DNA of 64,000 nt from Spirodela intermedia (GCA_902729315.2 LR746281.1:2850501-2914500); one strand, 5' to 3'. Shown: positions 1 through 15,300, numbered from the stretch's first letter. Numbers and translations are program-made. Notes: generated by a model from the letters alone, not told the origin.

Positions 1-153
1 TTCACATAAATCTTTAATTATTTATCTGTCTGGATTATGGTTGTATGGGAAGTAGAAGAAATGAAGCTTTTGTTTTGTAAATTTTATCTCCAGATTTATC
101 AAATTGAGTCATCATTTTTTTCCAACATTGTCAACTCTTGTATTTGTGAACAG

Positions 154-3100
154 GTGCAATGGAATGTCTGTCATGCTCTTGGAAATTTATTCTTGAATAA
201 GACTCTGAAGCTACAAGATGTGCCTTGGTGAGTTATAGTTTTGTTTTGTGCGTTTCAACATTCAAAATTTGAAAATGACGTAGTCAATGAAGGTCACATT
301 TGATTTCTGTTAGATTTTGTGCTTTGTTCAGGTTACAGTTTTTTTTCATTTGAAAAAGGGTTGGCTGGTAAACATAGTAGTATTCTAAGAAGTAATAGTT
401 TGACAATGGAACTTATATTGCGAACCATTGCAGGGATGCAATTCCAATTTTTATGTTATATTATATGTACCTATATTATAGAAAATTAAAATGACTCCTC
501 GTGTCTTTTGCTTATCATGACGTATCTACTTGTGCTTGCAAATGTACCCCCCAAACTCCACCAATCTAGCACACGCCATAGAAGTTAGGCAAGAAACTTG
601 ACAAAATTACTACGTAAAAGTAAACATATTATGTATTGTGGGAAATGTTTAATAGAAAAAGAAATTGCCTATATTGGACTGGTCTAGATCGTCCAGAACG
701 TGCTGTTCTTGTTGCACATTATGATACTGAGGTATAAGTACATTCTCATGTTTATGTAAGGCTGTGAATTAAATATATTGTACGGAGACTAAAGAAGCTG
801 CATGTTGTTTGTGAATGCTTCTGAACTTTTCTTCGCATAATCAGTCTTTCATATTTTTCCAATGAGCCATCTACAGACTAAAATGAATATATCTCAGATT
901 ATCTTTTATCTCAATGTATTTTGTCAGGGCTCCTTCTGTTTACAGTATCCTTCTGTTGCTTCTACGTGACTCGACCAATTTCAAAATCAGAATACATGCT
1001 GCTGTTGCATTGGCTGTGCCAGAATCGAGAGCTGGTTAGAAGTTTTGCATATATTTCTCTTTCTCATCTTATTCGGCTGTGGAAGTTAAATTGAGATTTC
1101 CTCAAGTATTTATTTTGGGTCCAGTAATAAGATATAGTGTGGCAGGATCTGTTGGTATGCGTGCTGCTTTTTCCGTCTATTACTTTTGTTCATGCGTTAA
1201 GTTATTGGTTATGTAACCAGAGGCTTACAGACAGATTCATATGCCTTTCGAGAAGCAGTTTCTAGTCCTGCAGATAGTTTAGCTTATTGTCTGTCGCTAA
1301 TGTGGGGACCTGAAGCCCAAGGAGATTTTATTTATTGGTGTCAGCAGAATAGTCTGTGACTTCTGGTGCACTTCATGGGGGTTTTGCCCTCAGGTTTCAT
1401 GTTATGCCAATTTGAACTTTCTCGACTTGTTCAACTGCGGCTTGACAATGCACTTGCAGTTTTTGGTCAAATGTACTCTGTAGATGGTGGAATGCATAAA
1501 GTTGAATATAATAAAATAGGAAGTTGAGAGATTTCTTTGAAATTGTTCATTTGGTCTCCACACTTCTGTTTTTACCCATATCCTGTGGTGAGTTGTCCAC
1601 TTTATTCCTTCAAGTTTTGATTTGTCCACCCTCTATAAGGTCCTGATTTATGTATAGATTCTTTAGAATGTTTCTCTATTCTAGAGGGTACAATGGAAAC
1701 GCTACCAGGAAATACTCTATATCCAGTCCTCTTCATGTAATGGTAACCAATTCAGGTCTCCACTGAACTGTATACAGCTACCTTTTCTTCACTACCTTTA
1801 TGAGTGCCTGGGAAACCTTATTTCTACTACGTTTTCAGCATTTTTTGGTGGATTCCCTGTACCTCGTCATGTAGCGTCCTGAAAGTAGGTACATGTTGGT
1901 AGTCATTTTGGGCAAATAACCTCTGTAGATTTTTCAGTGAAATGCATTTAATTCTTATCAATTGATTTTCGTCTACATCAAAATAAAAGCAAGATAAACT
2001 TCGGATCAAATCCTATGTGAGTAGATGGTAATCCTGTGATGAACTTTTCTTTGTGTTTCATGTCTCTTTTGGGCTTTGATGGTTGTTGATGCACTGGACA
2101 ATTCGTGTTGGAGATTTGTGCAAGCATGCCACTTAAGTATTTCCGCTCGTCTTCAATACTCAAAGTACATTTTATCCAATTGATTTCACATCGATGAGCA
2201 CGTCTTCATGTAGATATGGATTTCAAAATGTCGTATTCACATCATAGATGAGTGTTATATACATGTACAAGGGCCACAAAACAAGGAAACTACCTAATAA
2301 CTAGGAGACTGACAAACTAGGAAATGGTCTGACTGAGTACCGAACTCCTAACTATGCGGTCATTTCCACACCGAATGAAATATTTAGCTTTCATTTTATA
2401 TTTTTCATGATGATGCCATCTTTTTACCTCTTTGGAGAATTGCAACTCCATTGACTCTATTATGTTCTTTGATGCTTAGGATTTTGTTTTACTCTATTTT
2501 TCCTTCATGATTTTGTCATAGGAATGATAGAACTCTAACATATTTTGAAATTAAAATCAACATAATCTTAAAAAATAGAAATGCCTTTGTATTTTTTTGC
2601 CATTTTTCTTGATCAAAACCATTTAGTCTTAATAGATAACTTTGCACATGCGTGGCTCTATTTTATGCAGATTATGGGAGTTCATTCTCTGATATTCTCC
2701 AAAGTCTTGAACATGTACTTGAATCCATAGCGTCTGAACAAGTCCAAGATCCTTCAAGTTTTAAGTACAGAGATGCTCTTGAAAAGCAGGTCAGTTTCAT
2801 ATCCACCTGTAAGTTAAATTTTATACCTTTTTAGCTTGGTTTCACTGGGGGCATGTTGAAAATCTTTTCCAGTTGACATTGACCACACTACATGTGCTTG
2901 GCCTGGGTTCCCTCCAAGATGATCAGGCTCTCAAGGATTTCCTCAGAAAGGTAAGAACACGTCAAACAGTTATTTTGATCAAAATTCATGAACGATTGAG
3001 ATCTATCCGTGCAGGTAGCGAGATTGAATAACATACAGTGAAGATTTATTCATTTATTTTTCTACAACTTTTTTTTGGTTGTCTGATGGCCTGTTTGCTA

Positions 3101-4917
3101 ATGAAAATGATTTGATGTAGGGTTTTGATTTGACACATTGTCTTGATGTTATGCTATAATGTTTTTTTTAAAGCACTAGTTTATAATACGTCTCTGAATT
3201 ACTTTCAAATGCGTTAATTAAATAGTAGGGACTCATGCCTGCGCCTTTAAAAATCTAGAGGTGGATGTGTTTGATTTGTTGGGATAAATAATTAGCACAT
3301 ACAAGAGGATAAGAAAAGGCTTACGATTTATGAACTGCTGGATACAAAGAAAGGACTAGATTTCGAAACTAATGATTTCTTGGTTTCTTTAAGCCTAATG
3401 TTGTGTGCGTGTCCTAAGTGGACATTTCGGATTTCTTTGTGAAGAATCGCTGTCTCTCGTTCTTCCTTGAGCAAAATGAGAATTCTTATTATGATTTCAT
3501 AATTTTCATAGTAACTTTGCGTTTCAGTTGATTCTGGTCTTATGGGCTTTAACCAAGATCTGCGGAGTTTTCAATAAAATGCCAATTTTCATAATCATAA
3601 CACCAGTTTTATTAGATACCTAGTTGTATCACTCGTTGGGATGAATTGAAAGGAGTATGTGTTGAATGTGGAAACAGTCACGTTGTCTCTTTCAGGTTTC
3701 CAGACAAAATCGCGGTTTGAAATGCACTGATTATGTCATTTAGGCATCAGATGGATGCTTAGGAGGTTGAACATTTGTGCAAACTGTAGGGAAATGATCT
3801 GGAATAAGGGAAAGAATTGGATGAGAGTGGCAGAGTTTTACCTCCCCTTTAAAAGGTGTTCATGTAGCTCTAACCACTACTAGCTGAAGAAGTTGATTCA
3901 GTTTGAGTTATGAATATCATCAATAAGTTCTCATCTTCCTTTCCCGAGGATTGAAAAGTATTCTCTTGCTCTTGTATTATCAAATAAAGTTGCCTGGGCA
4001 TCCGAAAAAAGCCAGTTGTCAAAAAAAATCAGTGAGACTCAGTTGGCAGTGGTTTCCATCATACTTTTAGAAAATACTGCTTGGCCATAATTTCCTCGGG
4101 GCTGCCGTACAGAAACGTATGAAGCTGTTCTTCCTGCCAATCAGTCAATTTTGTGGGCTAATGCTTCCACATCTTTGAAGCAGGCCACCTGGTTTCTCGT
4201 AGCTATAGTGAGAAAAGGAGAGAAGAATACCTGAGGGAGGAGGGAAGTTGACAGTCCTTCAAATCCTAAGCATCAGAGACAAGAGGACATCAACAAAAAC
4301 CTCCTTGACAATTCTAGTTGTATCTCATAAAACTGTGGGTATGTAATCTCCTGAACTAGTATCCAGAAGCAGAACAACCTGGGGCCTTGGAACCAGGCAA
4401 TTTCCTCATCAGTCTACCCAAATTAGCCTATCCAAAGGTTGCAAGACGAAAATGGTGGCATCAGATACGTTATTGCAGATGGAGTGGAAAAAATGTTTTG
4501 GAGCCATGTGGAGTTGACTGATATTTCGTTGGATGGTAGCCACAGGGTTTTTTTTACACTTTATGATGTATTTTCTTATTGTTTTCTGATAAGAGTAGGT
4601 TTAAATTTCTTTTATTACTACGAACTTATCTTTTAAATCCGACACATGAGATCGATTTTTTCCCCTTTTCTCTCTTGCAGAAAGCTACTTTCCTTGAGCA
4701 GTGGCTTTCATCTCTCTGCTCATCCCTGCCACAGACGCCGGGCCACCTGGAGCACGATGCATCGTCTTCGGACAAACAAGAGAATGAATTAAGTTCTCAT
4801 GCCGTGAGAAAGCAGATGATATCTAGAGCAGCCAAGTCCCTGTCAGAACTGTACGAACACAGCAACCAGAGCAGAATTTCCCAGAGGTTAGAGAAAATGG
4901 CCCTTGGGTTGTCATAG
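154..4917 (+). CDS. HEATR6-like HEAT/ARM-repeat protein, 3' part (5' end outside window)
   Basis: Five exons can be joined in one frame: 154-227, 928-1034, 2671-2789, 2873-2950 and 4681-4917. All have AG acceptors and GT donors (for example GTGAGT after 227, GTCAGT after 2789, GTAAGA after 2950). Together they give 204 residues ending at TAG 4915-4917. The protein shows helical repeat text typical of the ARM/HEAT fold: [11 protein letters not shown] in exon 1, [16 protein letters not shown] in exon 2, and the C-terminal helices [12 protein letters not shown] and [17 protein letters not shown] recognise this as the C-terminal end of the plant homologue of HEAT repeat-containing protein 6. Such proteins are thought to be scaffolds, but the plant function is not established. 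The N-terminal exons lie left of the window. Two introns are long (about 1.6 and 1.7 kb). The exon chain is well supported; the family name is from memory of similar proteins. Confidence 0.8.
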
Positions 4918-7363
4918 ATTTATCAATCCACTCCCGTCTTTGCTCCCTGGAATCTTTCCAAGGTGAAGAATGTGAGTATCGGAAATGGTTTAAAAACAAG
5001 GTAGGGTTTTGATGGCAATGATACCCTCACGGAGTATTGAATCCAACTATTTTGGCCGGCACATTCCGTGATCTTCTGCGTGGGTATTTACTTCCTTATG
5101 ATTCTGCTTCTCTTGGGAGCTCTGAAGTCATCTTATGGCCATCATTATCAGGTTGAGAAAAGAGTTTTTGCGGCTTGCTACACTTTTATGGATAATTAGA
5201 GATGCCAGTCCCCTGAAAACTTTTCTTTATATTCTTCTATTGAAAGAACATTAATGAAATATTTTGTACATTTAGAATATGTTCTGTTGGTTGAATTGTA
5301 AAGCTAAAGTTTTGGGCGAATAATACCCTTCTGAATCAAAACATTATTTATTTTGGGGTCTGAAGAGCGAGCGCGCCATAGATGATGACTATGGTGATGA
5401 TAATGGTTTGCTGAAGTATGAAAACAGAATTCTACATGCTTTTATTCATTCATTATGTTTAAGAAGGGCTCTTGATATAGTAGTTAGGCCAAGATTCAAG
5501 TAGGTTTTCTGGGCTTTTTGCTTTAAAATCATGTAGTATCACATTGGACAATATGAAATCCGAGCATATTTGAAGAGCAATCTATGTTTCCTTTTGTACT
5601 TTCTCTCTCCATGTCTGGTTGCAACCCTCTCAGAGTGGCGAGGCCACCTCCTCCACTGATCCTCTCTCTGAAGCTCCTCCCCCCTGACTCCAATGGTAGC
5701 TTCTTAATCTACTGGGCATGCGGCTAACTTGACTTAGGCTGCAAAGGTGCAGTTTGGAGTTTGTTCTATGAATTTGAAGAAGAAACCGGCATAAGGTGGT
5801 CATTTTTTTGGTTGGTTTAATTAGTGAAGTTTGCATGATGCATTTTTTTATATGCAATGATATTATATGTAAAGAGATTTATTAAATAAGTAAAATAAAT
5901 CTTTGCATCTCACAAGAGGTAGAGCATATGCACGAAGATTATTCACGTAACATGATATAGAACATCTCTCTAGAAAAACGAGAAAGGACTTGCATTAGTG
6001 ACCTAAGCAGGTCAAATTTGTAAAAAAGCGTGAACTGTAAAGTCAAGCGTACAGTCAAGCGTGAAAGTCAACCCACTAGGCCCAAATCACAGGGATAACT
6101 TATTCAATTTCATAGGATTAGTAATTAGTTCCTATTTATTTGCTTCTATGTTGTTTAGTTAATTGATTCGATTTTTAACATAAAAATATGAATAGTAATA
6201 TAACTTTTATTTTCTTTAGCCATGTTAACTTATTCATTTTTTAGAGATTTTTTATTTACTTGGTTGAGTAGATACAAGAGGCATCATTTTGATCCTTGTG
6301 GATTGAAGTGTCGTTCAAATCATTTTATACAGACTCTGAAGGCTAATGATCCAGTGTCTTGTGAATTCAATGCTTGATTTATGTTCTTTCCTAACTTAAT
6401 GTGATATCATAAAATGTTCTTCTAATATAAATAAAGAAAGAAATAAAGAAAGAAAGAAAGAAAGAAAGAAATAAATATATATATATATATATAGCCTTGA
6501 ACTACTAGACTCACTGAAGGAATTCAGAGCTCTATAAAACAATATATAAGAAGAACATGTCTATTATACGATATAAATCTTCCTTTTTTGACCTAAGTTC
6601 ACTATTTACACCTGGCTGAGTAAGGATGGTGGAATCGATGCCTAATATATCATCCACTACTACACTAAAGGTACTAAATCATATTCAATGGGGCACTGTC
6701 TGCCCTCTCATACTTGGACACAACACGACCCAAATAGTTGGAAAAACATGTACAAAATGACGAAAAAAGATAGAAACCATGGGAAGAAAATGGTATCATC
6801 AAAATCATGGCTCATGTTGATGGATAATTCCCAGAAGCCTCACATGATGATCATGCAAATATAAAGTCACCATCGCCATTAGTTTAGGCATGCATCAGCG
6901 ACATGTACCCATTCGATCCTATTGCTGCTGAATGCCATCAGCCAGACTACTGGTTAAGATTAATTACTATTTAAGTTAGTATTCCATACACATTCCATCC
7001 CATCATCTTACCCATTGGAGAATAATCACCAACCGGGGTTTTAGTAGTGCCGGGTACAACTTCTGCTGGGCACAACGGATAGTAGTAGTCAACTTATGGT
7101 CGAATTAGTCAAGGAGAGCTGAGTAACAAGCAAAGAAGAAGAAAAAAGAAAAGAAAGAGAAGAAGAGAGGAAGCAGATAGAAGGAAGCCATCGAATAGAG
7201 ATAATAATATGAGCTGCTCGGGTCACATAACGTGGCGCATTTCTTGTGCAAGATGGTAATAGAAATCTCTTATGAAGAGGAGACTGACAAGAGAATAGGT
7301 TTTCAACAGGTTTACATGGGCATTCTCTCATCAGTGGAAACCTAGAGGAGCTCTTCATCGGTC
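4918..7363. other. 3' UTR and convergent intergenic stretch
   Basis: This is the gap between the stop of the HEATR6-like gene (plus) and the stop of the TMEM120 gene (minus), so the two genes converge here. The first roughly 400 bases read as AT-rich 3' UTR. No credible coding exon was seen. An (AAAG)n tract running into (AT)n lies at 6426-6494. Confidence 0.5.
6426..6494. repeat. (AAAG)n-(AT)n compound microsatellite
   Basis: Tandem AAAG units with a few AAAT variants pass directly into an alternating AT tract. Confidence 0.9.
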
Positions 7364-7828
7364 TCATCTCGAGTTGTTGGGTGATGGCGGGGCGTCGAGC
7401 TCTTGCTTGCTCCTCGTCCGCTTCATCTTTGCCTTGAACCTTGATTTGACCATGAGCGTCTGCACTGTGTTGGCAAAGTTGCCGACTGCCATCAGGACGA
7501 GAAGAATCCCGCAGACTACCACCTGCAGCAGAAATGGAAGGCATGATGCTGAAGATTAATGGACTCATTGCTCGGAGGTTGTGAAACCGCCGAGAGCTGG
7601 GCTCGAGAGAGAGCGATGCCCAGGGAGAGAGAGAGAGAGAGAGAGGGGGGGGGGAGAGGGAAAGGGGGAGAATAGAGATAGAGAAAGAGAGAGGGGGCGA
7701 ATAGAGATAGAGAGAGGGAGAGAGGGGGAGAGAGAGAGGGAGAGAATAGAGGGGACGAATAGAGATAGAGAGAGGGAGATGGGGAGAATAGAGAGAGAGA
7801 GAGAAGGGGAGGGGAAGAATAGAGATAG

Positions 7829-7881
<53 letters not shown>

Positions 7882-10800
7882 TGTGCCCTGCCTGCCACTC
7901 AGGTACCAAACCTTCCGATGCAATCAGAAGCAGCTTCATCCCAACGTATGCTTCGAAACCCTGGACGAAGGCAGTAGAGATAAGCACACCGTTTCCACCA
8001 GATAATTCCACACCACTTATTCCAGCAGCAGGTAGAGAGAGAGAGAGAGATAACACCGAGCAGCAAGACTCAGTCACCTGCAAAATGAACAGGATCGGGC
8101 AGAGCAGCCACAGCTGGCCATCCACGCCAGCGGTTTCACCCCACACAACATCCATTCTCCTTGCCTACAGCCGAGAAATCGATGAACATTATTAGCCACT
8201 GGAACCTCTCCAATCAACAGGAAACTACTCTGCTTCTGCAATACAGTCCCTGATCCATAACATCCGACCACTATATTTCATGGGTCAGAGAGCTCTAACA
8301 AAGGGCAAGAAAGATCAGATATTTCGCTTATTCCTTCCTCACCAGATCGATCAAACTGCTGCCGACGGGATGACAAAAGATCAGAATTGACGATATTTTG
8401 ACCATCGCAAACTTGACTAGTGGGTCTGACAAATGGTGAGGAAGACGAGAGTTGCTCAATCTATATATACCTAATTTGGGAGGATATCAATTGGTCATGG
8501 CATGCCCAAATGGGGGACCAGAGTTGACCACCAATTGACTTCTAGGGTGTGGCGTGGCGTGGCGTGGAGTGGCGTGGCGTGGCGTGCTGTGCCGATGAAA
8601 GAGTTGAGACTTCTGGCCCAAGCATTCCAACCCTTGTTAAGAGCTCAAGACTCTCCATTGTTTCCCCTTACAGGTGTGGCCGGCTCACAAGCAGAAGGCA
8701 AAGCATGTGTGTGACCCAGAAGATGGCTTGGAATGGGTCGGTCACCACTCCAGACCAAGGCTGTGGACGGGGTTGTGGCACTGATGGGTATGTCATAGTA
8801 GCAGGTCCCAGTTTGACAAAGAGGAGTACTGGTTAAATAACAATATGCATTTAGCTTGGGAACACACAGAGACCAACCATACAAGTCAACTGATTCATCT
8901 ACTGTGAAATGAGCCACCTGGTTAGAAAATGCGGAACAACCCACCAAGAACATGGAGTTCAAATAAAATAAAAATGACACTGGAAGTATATGACTCGCTC
9001 ATTCCCAGGGAGCAAAGAGGATTCATGTACCTTTCCCAATGCGATTCGGGTGTACAGTCTCTGTCGTTGGTATCTGTTCTGTAGAAGCATTGCAAAGGCT
9101 TGCATCACAGCCCATTCTAAGAACAGCTGGACCCCTTTCTGCAATGAAACTAGTGGGTGTTAGAGGCAAGATGTCTGCATAAGTAAAGAAAAGAAAAGCG
9201 AGAAGGCAGATGAGAGCAAAGAGACGGCACCTGCTTGCTTGCACAATCAGGCTGGCCTTTGATTTCCCAAGTGAGACTGACGAGCGCCATTAACATTGCG
9301 CAGTAGTGATGATATATCCACCTGCATGAGAAGAATGGCTTGAGCAATCGAAGCAAGGAAACGCCTACCACCTAGAATTGACAAATCAATCATGATTTGC
9401 AAGATTGCGGGATTGTGGTTTAAGTTTGTCCAATTTGGGCGAGGGTGGGCACCAGAAAATTGAAAAAAAAAATCCGCAGTTTGGTCCAATTATTGGAAAA
9501 AAAAGGTTGAGAGACAATACCAAGCCTATTGATATCAACAGACGTGACGGGGATGACACGTTTTCATCCTTCATCCAAATTACAAAAAGTCAACTGTGAA
9601 ATCAGAAGGCAAAAGTAGTGTACAATAGGAGCTATCTCAAACTGCCACAAACTTGATGCTTAATTTTTTTCTCTGGTAACTTTGAAGGGATGAAGTCAAC
9701 TGAATAGTAACTAAGTTAGCTTGGCAAATTACAGGTAGCAAAACTAGCCTTATTTTTGCTGTCTGAAATCTAGCATGTCATAGACAAGCTTTCCCATGGT
9801 AGCATAACCTGTTCATAAATGCATCTAAGTATTGGATAATACTCGCGCTCTCTTTCTTTGTCACATCCTAGGAAAATAGACTCCAAATACTCCAACCAGT
9901 TGTTTCTGCAGTATCTTGCAGCTATTCTTCTTGATAGAGATGTGATTGGAAAGGCTCCAATCCTCTGTTCGAATTTCCGAGTAAAGAGGCCTGAATTTCA
10001 ATAAACTGTGACTAGATATGTGAAGAAACAGGCCACGTTACCTCTCCTGAACAAACATGTTTTACCTCTGGTCCAGGATATTGTGTTTAGAAGTTGAAGA
10101 TCACAGAATTCTAAGATCTCAACAGATTTCACGCATGATAATTGTGCAGAATGGGGATGATCATTGTACAAAAAAGACCATGTTTTCAGTAGTTCTGGAT
10201 TAATCGCCAATTAGCAGATGCAATTTCAAAGCCTTCTATATTTCTTCTTGGAGCGAGCATCGTGTGTAGTCACTCTGGTCTATCTGTCCTGAGCCATCAT
10301 CGTCAGTCTGTACACTTCACCACTTGAAATCTTCATAGCGACGCCTTTATTTAATTATTTGGTTGCTTAAAGAATAACTTTCATGCTGCAGAATAGCATC
10401 CACATGTTGTTTCAGAGGTAATTATTTCAGTGACAACCCTACAGATTTCCATACCCTACCAAAATGAATGTCATTCTGTACATCCAGTGAATCAACTCAT
10501 GTAATTTTCATACTAGGAGAAAATAAAATAAAAAAGCTCAAAATCCATGAAAGAAAGAGATATCGACTTTTTATTTTAAGACTTTTTGATGCTTTCATTG
10601 CTCTTTTCCAATTCAAAGAAGGTTATAGAAGATGCCGCATGACACTAAGATGAACAAGTACGAAGTAAGACAATTAAGCTAATGGAATTTTTTGCATTCC
10701 AGAAGTTAGTAAGTTCCTACCAAATACATAAACTGATGGCATGCTAAAAAATTTCTATGAGGTAATATCACAAATAATCTCAAAAAGCAAACGGATATTT

Positions 10801-12280
10801 GACTTCTGTCTTGTATCATATCTGCAAACAAAAAGGCCTATAAAGTTTAATGGGGATTATTCCTTACTACCATGGACGAATATCACTTCCATTTGCTCTC
10901 AATATGTTTTCACGTAACGCCAAACTTGTGTACAGAAACAGAAGCCAAGCCTGAAAAAGTAGCGAACTTTTAAACAAACCAGCACATAATTGATTCGAAC
11001 AGATCAAGTCTATGCTTTTAACTGACACTTATTAAATACATTCCTCACCTGGTATAACTGAACAGGCCATGCTGGAAAGCAGCCATCCCAAACCCAAGCC
11101 CTTAAGAGGAGTAGCATGGAAGGAAAAAGGAGAAACATAAAAGCTGTTCTATCCTGTTCAAAAGAAAATTAGATGCGTTATTACTGTTGGCAGTTGGGTT
11201 AATTACAGTGATACAAGAAAGACACAGCAAGTGTCTTCAGCATGACATTCTGAAGAGATGAGAGAAACAAGACCAAGGAAGAGATGTTAAGGACGAAAAA
11301 TTCAAGAACTTAGATGAGAACTCCCACCAACTGTTAAAGTTCAAGAAGGAAGAGCATTGAGGATCAAGTGACAAGGATCAGGATTACGTAGACTGAGGCA
11401 GTCCTTCAGTTTATTATCAAATGAACTTTCATTGGTCTGTGGAGAACGACAACTAAATGAAGATGTAACTTAGGAAGGATCAGCCAATGAACTTAATCAA
11501 CAAAACCCTATGAAGTTGATGTGAGAAAAAGGCATTTCTTAATCTCATCTTAGGCCATAGGGCATATTGTAGTTTAAGTCTCAGTCGAGTGTACTTCTAC
11601 AGTTCACCTGACCCATGCCGTGACTGCTTTCCTCAGGGGTAAGGGAATAAATGTTTTTTGAAACACAAGTAACACATTAAAATGCACATCTTCAATTGCA
11701 ATAAATGGTTTTTCATGTTTACCATTATACTATTGCAAGCATCGTGTATACCCGCCAAGATCAAAGTCCCACTTTGCTAGAAATCATCCAAATTTCTTTA
11801 ACCATGAACAAAACTTTATTATCAAAATGTCTCTATATCTTGGCAGAAAGGGAAAAAGGGCGAGTACAGTTGGCCAGCCATAAATGATGGCGTGTGAGTG
11901 GATACACAATTTTGCACATACTTGCAAGAAATTACAAGGGTAGATTATGATATTGACTAACGGCACCTAAAACCATATATTTTCATGAAAGAAATGCGAG
12001 ATGGATGTACACAAGAGTGTGGCTCATCTGGGGGATATAAATTTAAATAAGCCTCTTGAATTTATTACATTCTTTCCTGGTTACAATCACAACACAACTA
12101 AGTTAGTTCTGAACTGCAGGAGCTTGAACGTAATCCGGCTTTAGAAAGACGATTCATGAAACATAATGAGAGCGTGCTAGTAATTTCTTTAAATGATAAG
12201 ACAAACAAAATTCAAATAAAAATCATGCCTAGTGATCCTAGGCAATTGTATTGACGAAGATAAGATCGAAAAAAGAGATG

Positions 12281-12317
<37 letters not shown>

Positions 12318-15300
12318 AGAAATCAAGTTCTGGAGAGTTGCAATTTAATTTTATCATTGTCACACACTGGGAACCCTAGATAAATAAAAATAGGACAATA
12401 CAGAAATTAACTAGCAAAAGAAGACCGTAATTCAGGTGAATCAGTTTAGTCTTGGTTGCTTTGTTGTACAATCAGCTGGTTTTATATTTGATTTCTATTT
12501 CTCTAGATAAGCTCTTAACTCTGTACCCGATCACTACACTGGACTAAAGCGGCAGAGAACTGATTCAAAAACAGCCCAAAAGTAAAACTTCTGTTAGCAT
12601 TTTTTTATTTTCACAGTTTTAGGAATTTATAGAAAGTATAGCATCAATTAAGTTTTGTAAGATGGAACGCTTGATGCATAAAATCAATGATGACAAACTA
12701 CCTAATTGAATCAATAATGGTACAAAAATACAAGTTGTACATTCATGCCCAATATAAACTTGCGGTTTTCATACCCCATTAGACTCGAAACATACTTCGT
12801 TAGTCATTACTATGAATGTAACAAATTCATACGGATTTTTCTACGGAATAGTACATGTTTACACTGCAAAATATTTTAGAAATACAACTGAGGATTTTAC
12901 AAGTACTCTATAACTATCAGTATGCCTGAAAAAACTTTACAGATTCAATTAACAATAAATTTCAACTTTAACTCATAAAAATCGAAAAAAGTTCAAGAAG
13001 CCATTTCTATATCGAAAGAGCTCAGCATGAACGAGCACCATGGTGAATAATTCTGCATACAGTCGCATGTGCAGAGAGAGAGTAATGAATACTGAACAAG
13101 AGATGGTCATATTCCCTTGTATTGATAACAATACGCCCATAAAAACTCTAGTGTATCCTTTTCGAAAAAAAGATTCCAAGGAATTGGCAAATGGAGCAAG
13201 TTTCTAGTTGCAGTAAACCTTATAACAATCAAGTGTATCTTCAAAGAAATCTAAGTTGTTTTCAATATTATAACTAACAAAAATCATTTGCATTCAAGTT
13301 GACCACTAAGATCATTCGCCATGCAGCTGTGATGGGAGTGTTTCAGTGAACCTATCTTAGTGCAGGGGGGATGGGGATTGGGGGAAGAGGAGATTTCTAT
13401 GCTTTGACATGCACAAACGGGCATGAAACACACACGCAGGCACATGCTTTTAGCTATGTATTATAGTGAAGGAATATTATATCTAGATCAAGGTTTTGGG
13501 GAGGGCGGTATTAGAATGTTAGTCTTAACCAGATACGCACCTAGACTGAGAAGCTACCCTGATTTGTGCAACCTTACGTTCAGTCATTTATTTCTTCTCT
13601 CTCAAGAATCTTTTAACCTTAAACGACAACTTAAATAAATGGGCCATCGGACTGAAAACAATTGAGAACGGTGGGACTGAACCTCTACAAGTTAACTGTA
13701 GTAGTTAATTTGTCCTACTCATTAGGAGGCAATTCTAACACCCCCACCAAATCCGTGCAGGCTTTTTATGCTTTGTGACACGAATGATGAAGACGGGATC
13801 CATAGCTCAGTAAGAGAGCCATGGGCTCAGATGGGTTTCAACAATTTTTTTCATCCCTGCTGAAAAAATTGATCCGGCTGTCTCCTCTGACTTGGAAAAC
13901 ACTGAGCCTCTATTGGCCGATTAGGTCTATTGGATCCTGATCCCTATTAGATCGGGTCTAGCTGCAAGACATACCATGTCCACAGGCAGGAATAGTCACT
14001 GCCAATTCCCGAAAGTAAATGATCCACTGACCAATGCCAAATCTTTTTGTGAGAAAAAAAGAAGATTTTACATGGGATATCACCAACGTTTTTCTGTATT
14101 TCGATGCAATTGCCATTTTCAGATGCAACCTAACTCATTATTTTGAAGTGCTTTCCATAGCAAGAAATTCTGAAGTTGCAGCCCAATCTACCAAACAATT
14201 CTAGACGCACAATGCTGGAGCATTTTACCTCTAGATGAATCATAAATGTTTTCACAGTGTAAACTAAAAAAATAGGAAATATTTAGTTCGAAATTATGAA
14301 TCTGATCATTTATGTAGCTAATATCCAATCAAGGACTAGTGTATCGAATATAATTTTTTAATTTTATTCTTTGATTCAATGTCACTTCTGATAGATTAAT
14401 GAATTCCCTTATTCAAGAGATTGGTATTGGTGCACACTTTATGAAAGAAAGTAGAAGAAAACTAATATTAGTGTCCTCAACATTGAAGCAAATCGAGTAG
14501 TATCTCGAAATACTTTGTAGGTATTCAAAATGGAAGTTTGCTCGTTAAGGAATTTGGTCTCTCTTTGAACAGCTGTCGTGCTCTACTGATGTCTGATACG
14601 TTTTTTCATCCCTATGGAGAAACGTAGCTTATGTTAATTAAAAGGATTCCAATCCAAGAAAGAACTGGAAAGAAATTTGCAAATAAATTACACCCCCCAA
14701 AGGAATCGGAAATTCACCACCACAAGGCATGCCATGAAATCCTGACTTTGTCCTAAACAATATTCGAGATGAAGTACCAGTACTAGTTCCACTCTGCACC
14801 AGGAGTCAATTTTCTTAATATATGTGTCCAAGAACCCCCCACCCACTAAGCACCACAATTCACCACCCAAAGGAGCACTAGTTTCACTAACCACTAGGAG
14901 TCAATTTTCTTACTATATGTGTCTAAGAAAACCTCTTTACCAGTTTATTAAGATGAAGTTTTACATTTAAAGTTATTTATAAAAACGCGGTAATTGAAGT
15001 ATGCTTGATAATCTCAGACGCTGGATGTTTTCAAAGAAAGCTGTAGAACAAAATAAGAGCTTGAAGTTTGGGAAATAAGAAGAAAAACTTAAATAAGGGA
15101 AGAGGATGTTTACCCTATAATTGTTGTATTCCTCTTTTACTTTCAGTCGAACATCTTTCCTTATGGCACGCACGTTGATTGGCCCAAGGAACATCTTCAG
15201 GAATCGACCTAGTGATGCATGCGCGAACAGGCGGCATAAGAAAAATGAACCACATTGAAATGGGAAACAAACAAGAACAGGCCGGCCTGAGTACCATGAC

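Noticed and set aside
4439-4636. 65-codon frame as an extra HEATR6-like exon
   Set aside because: The exons at 2873-2950 and 4681-4917 already join in frame with continuous family text, leaving no room for it.
7089-8195. Long open frames on both strands over the GA tract (up to 269 codons)
   Set aside because: They are Ser/Leu or Arg/Glu repeats produced by (GA)n and overlap exons 8-10 and an intron of the TMEM120 gene.
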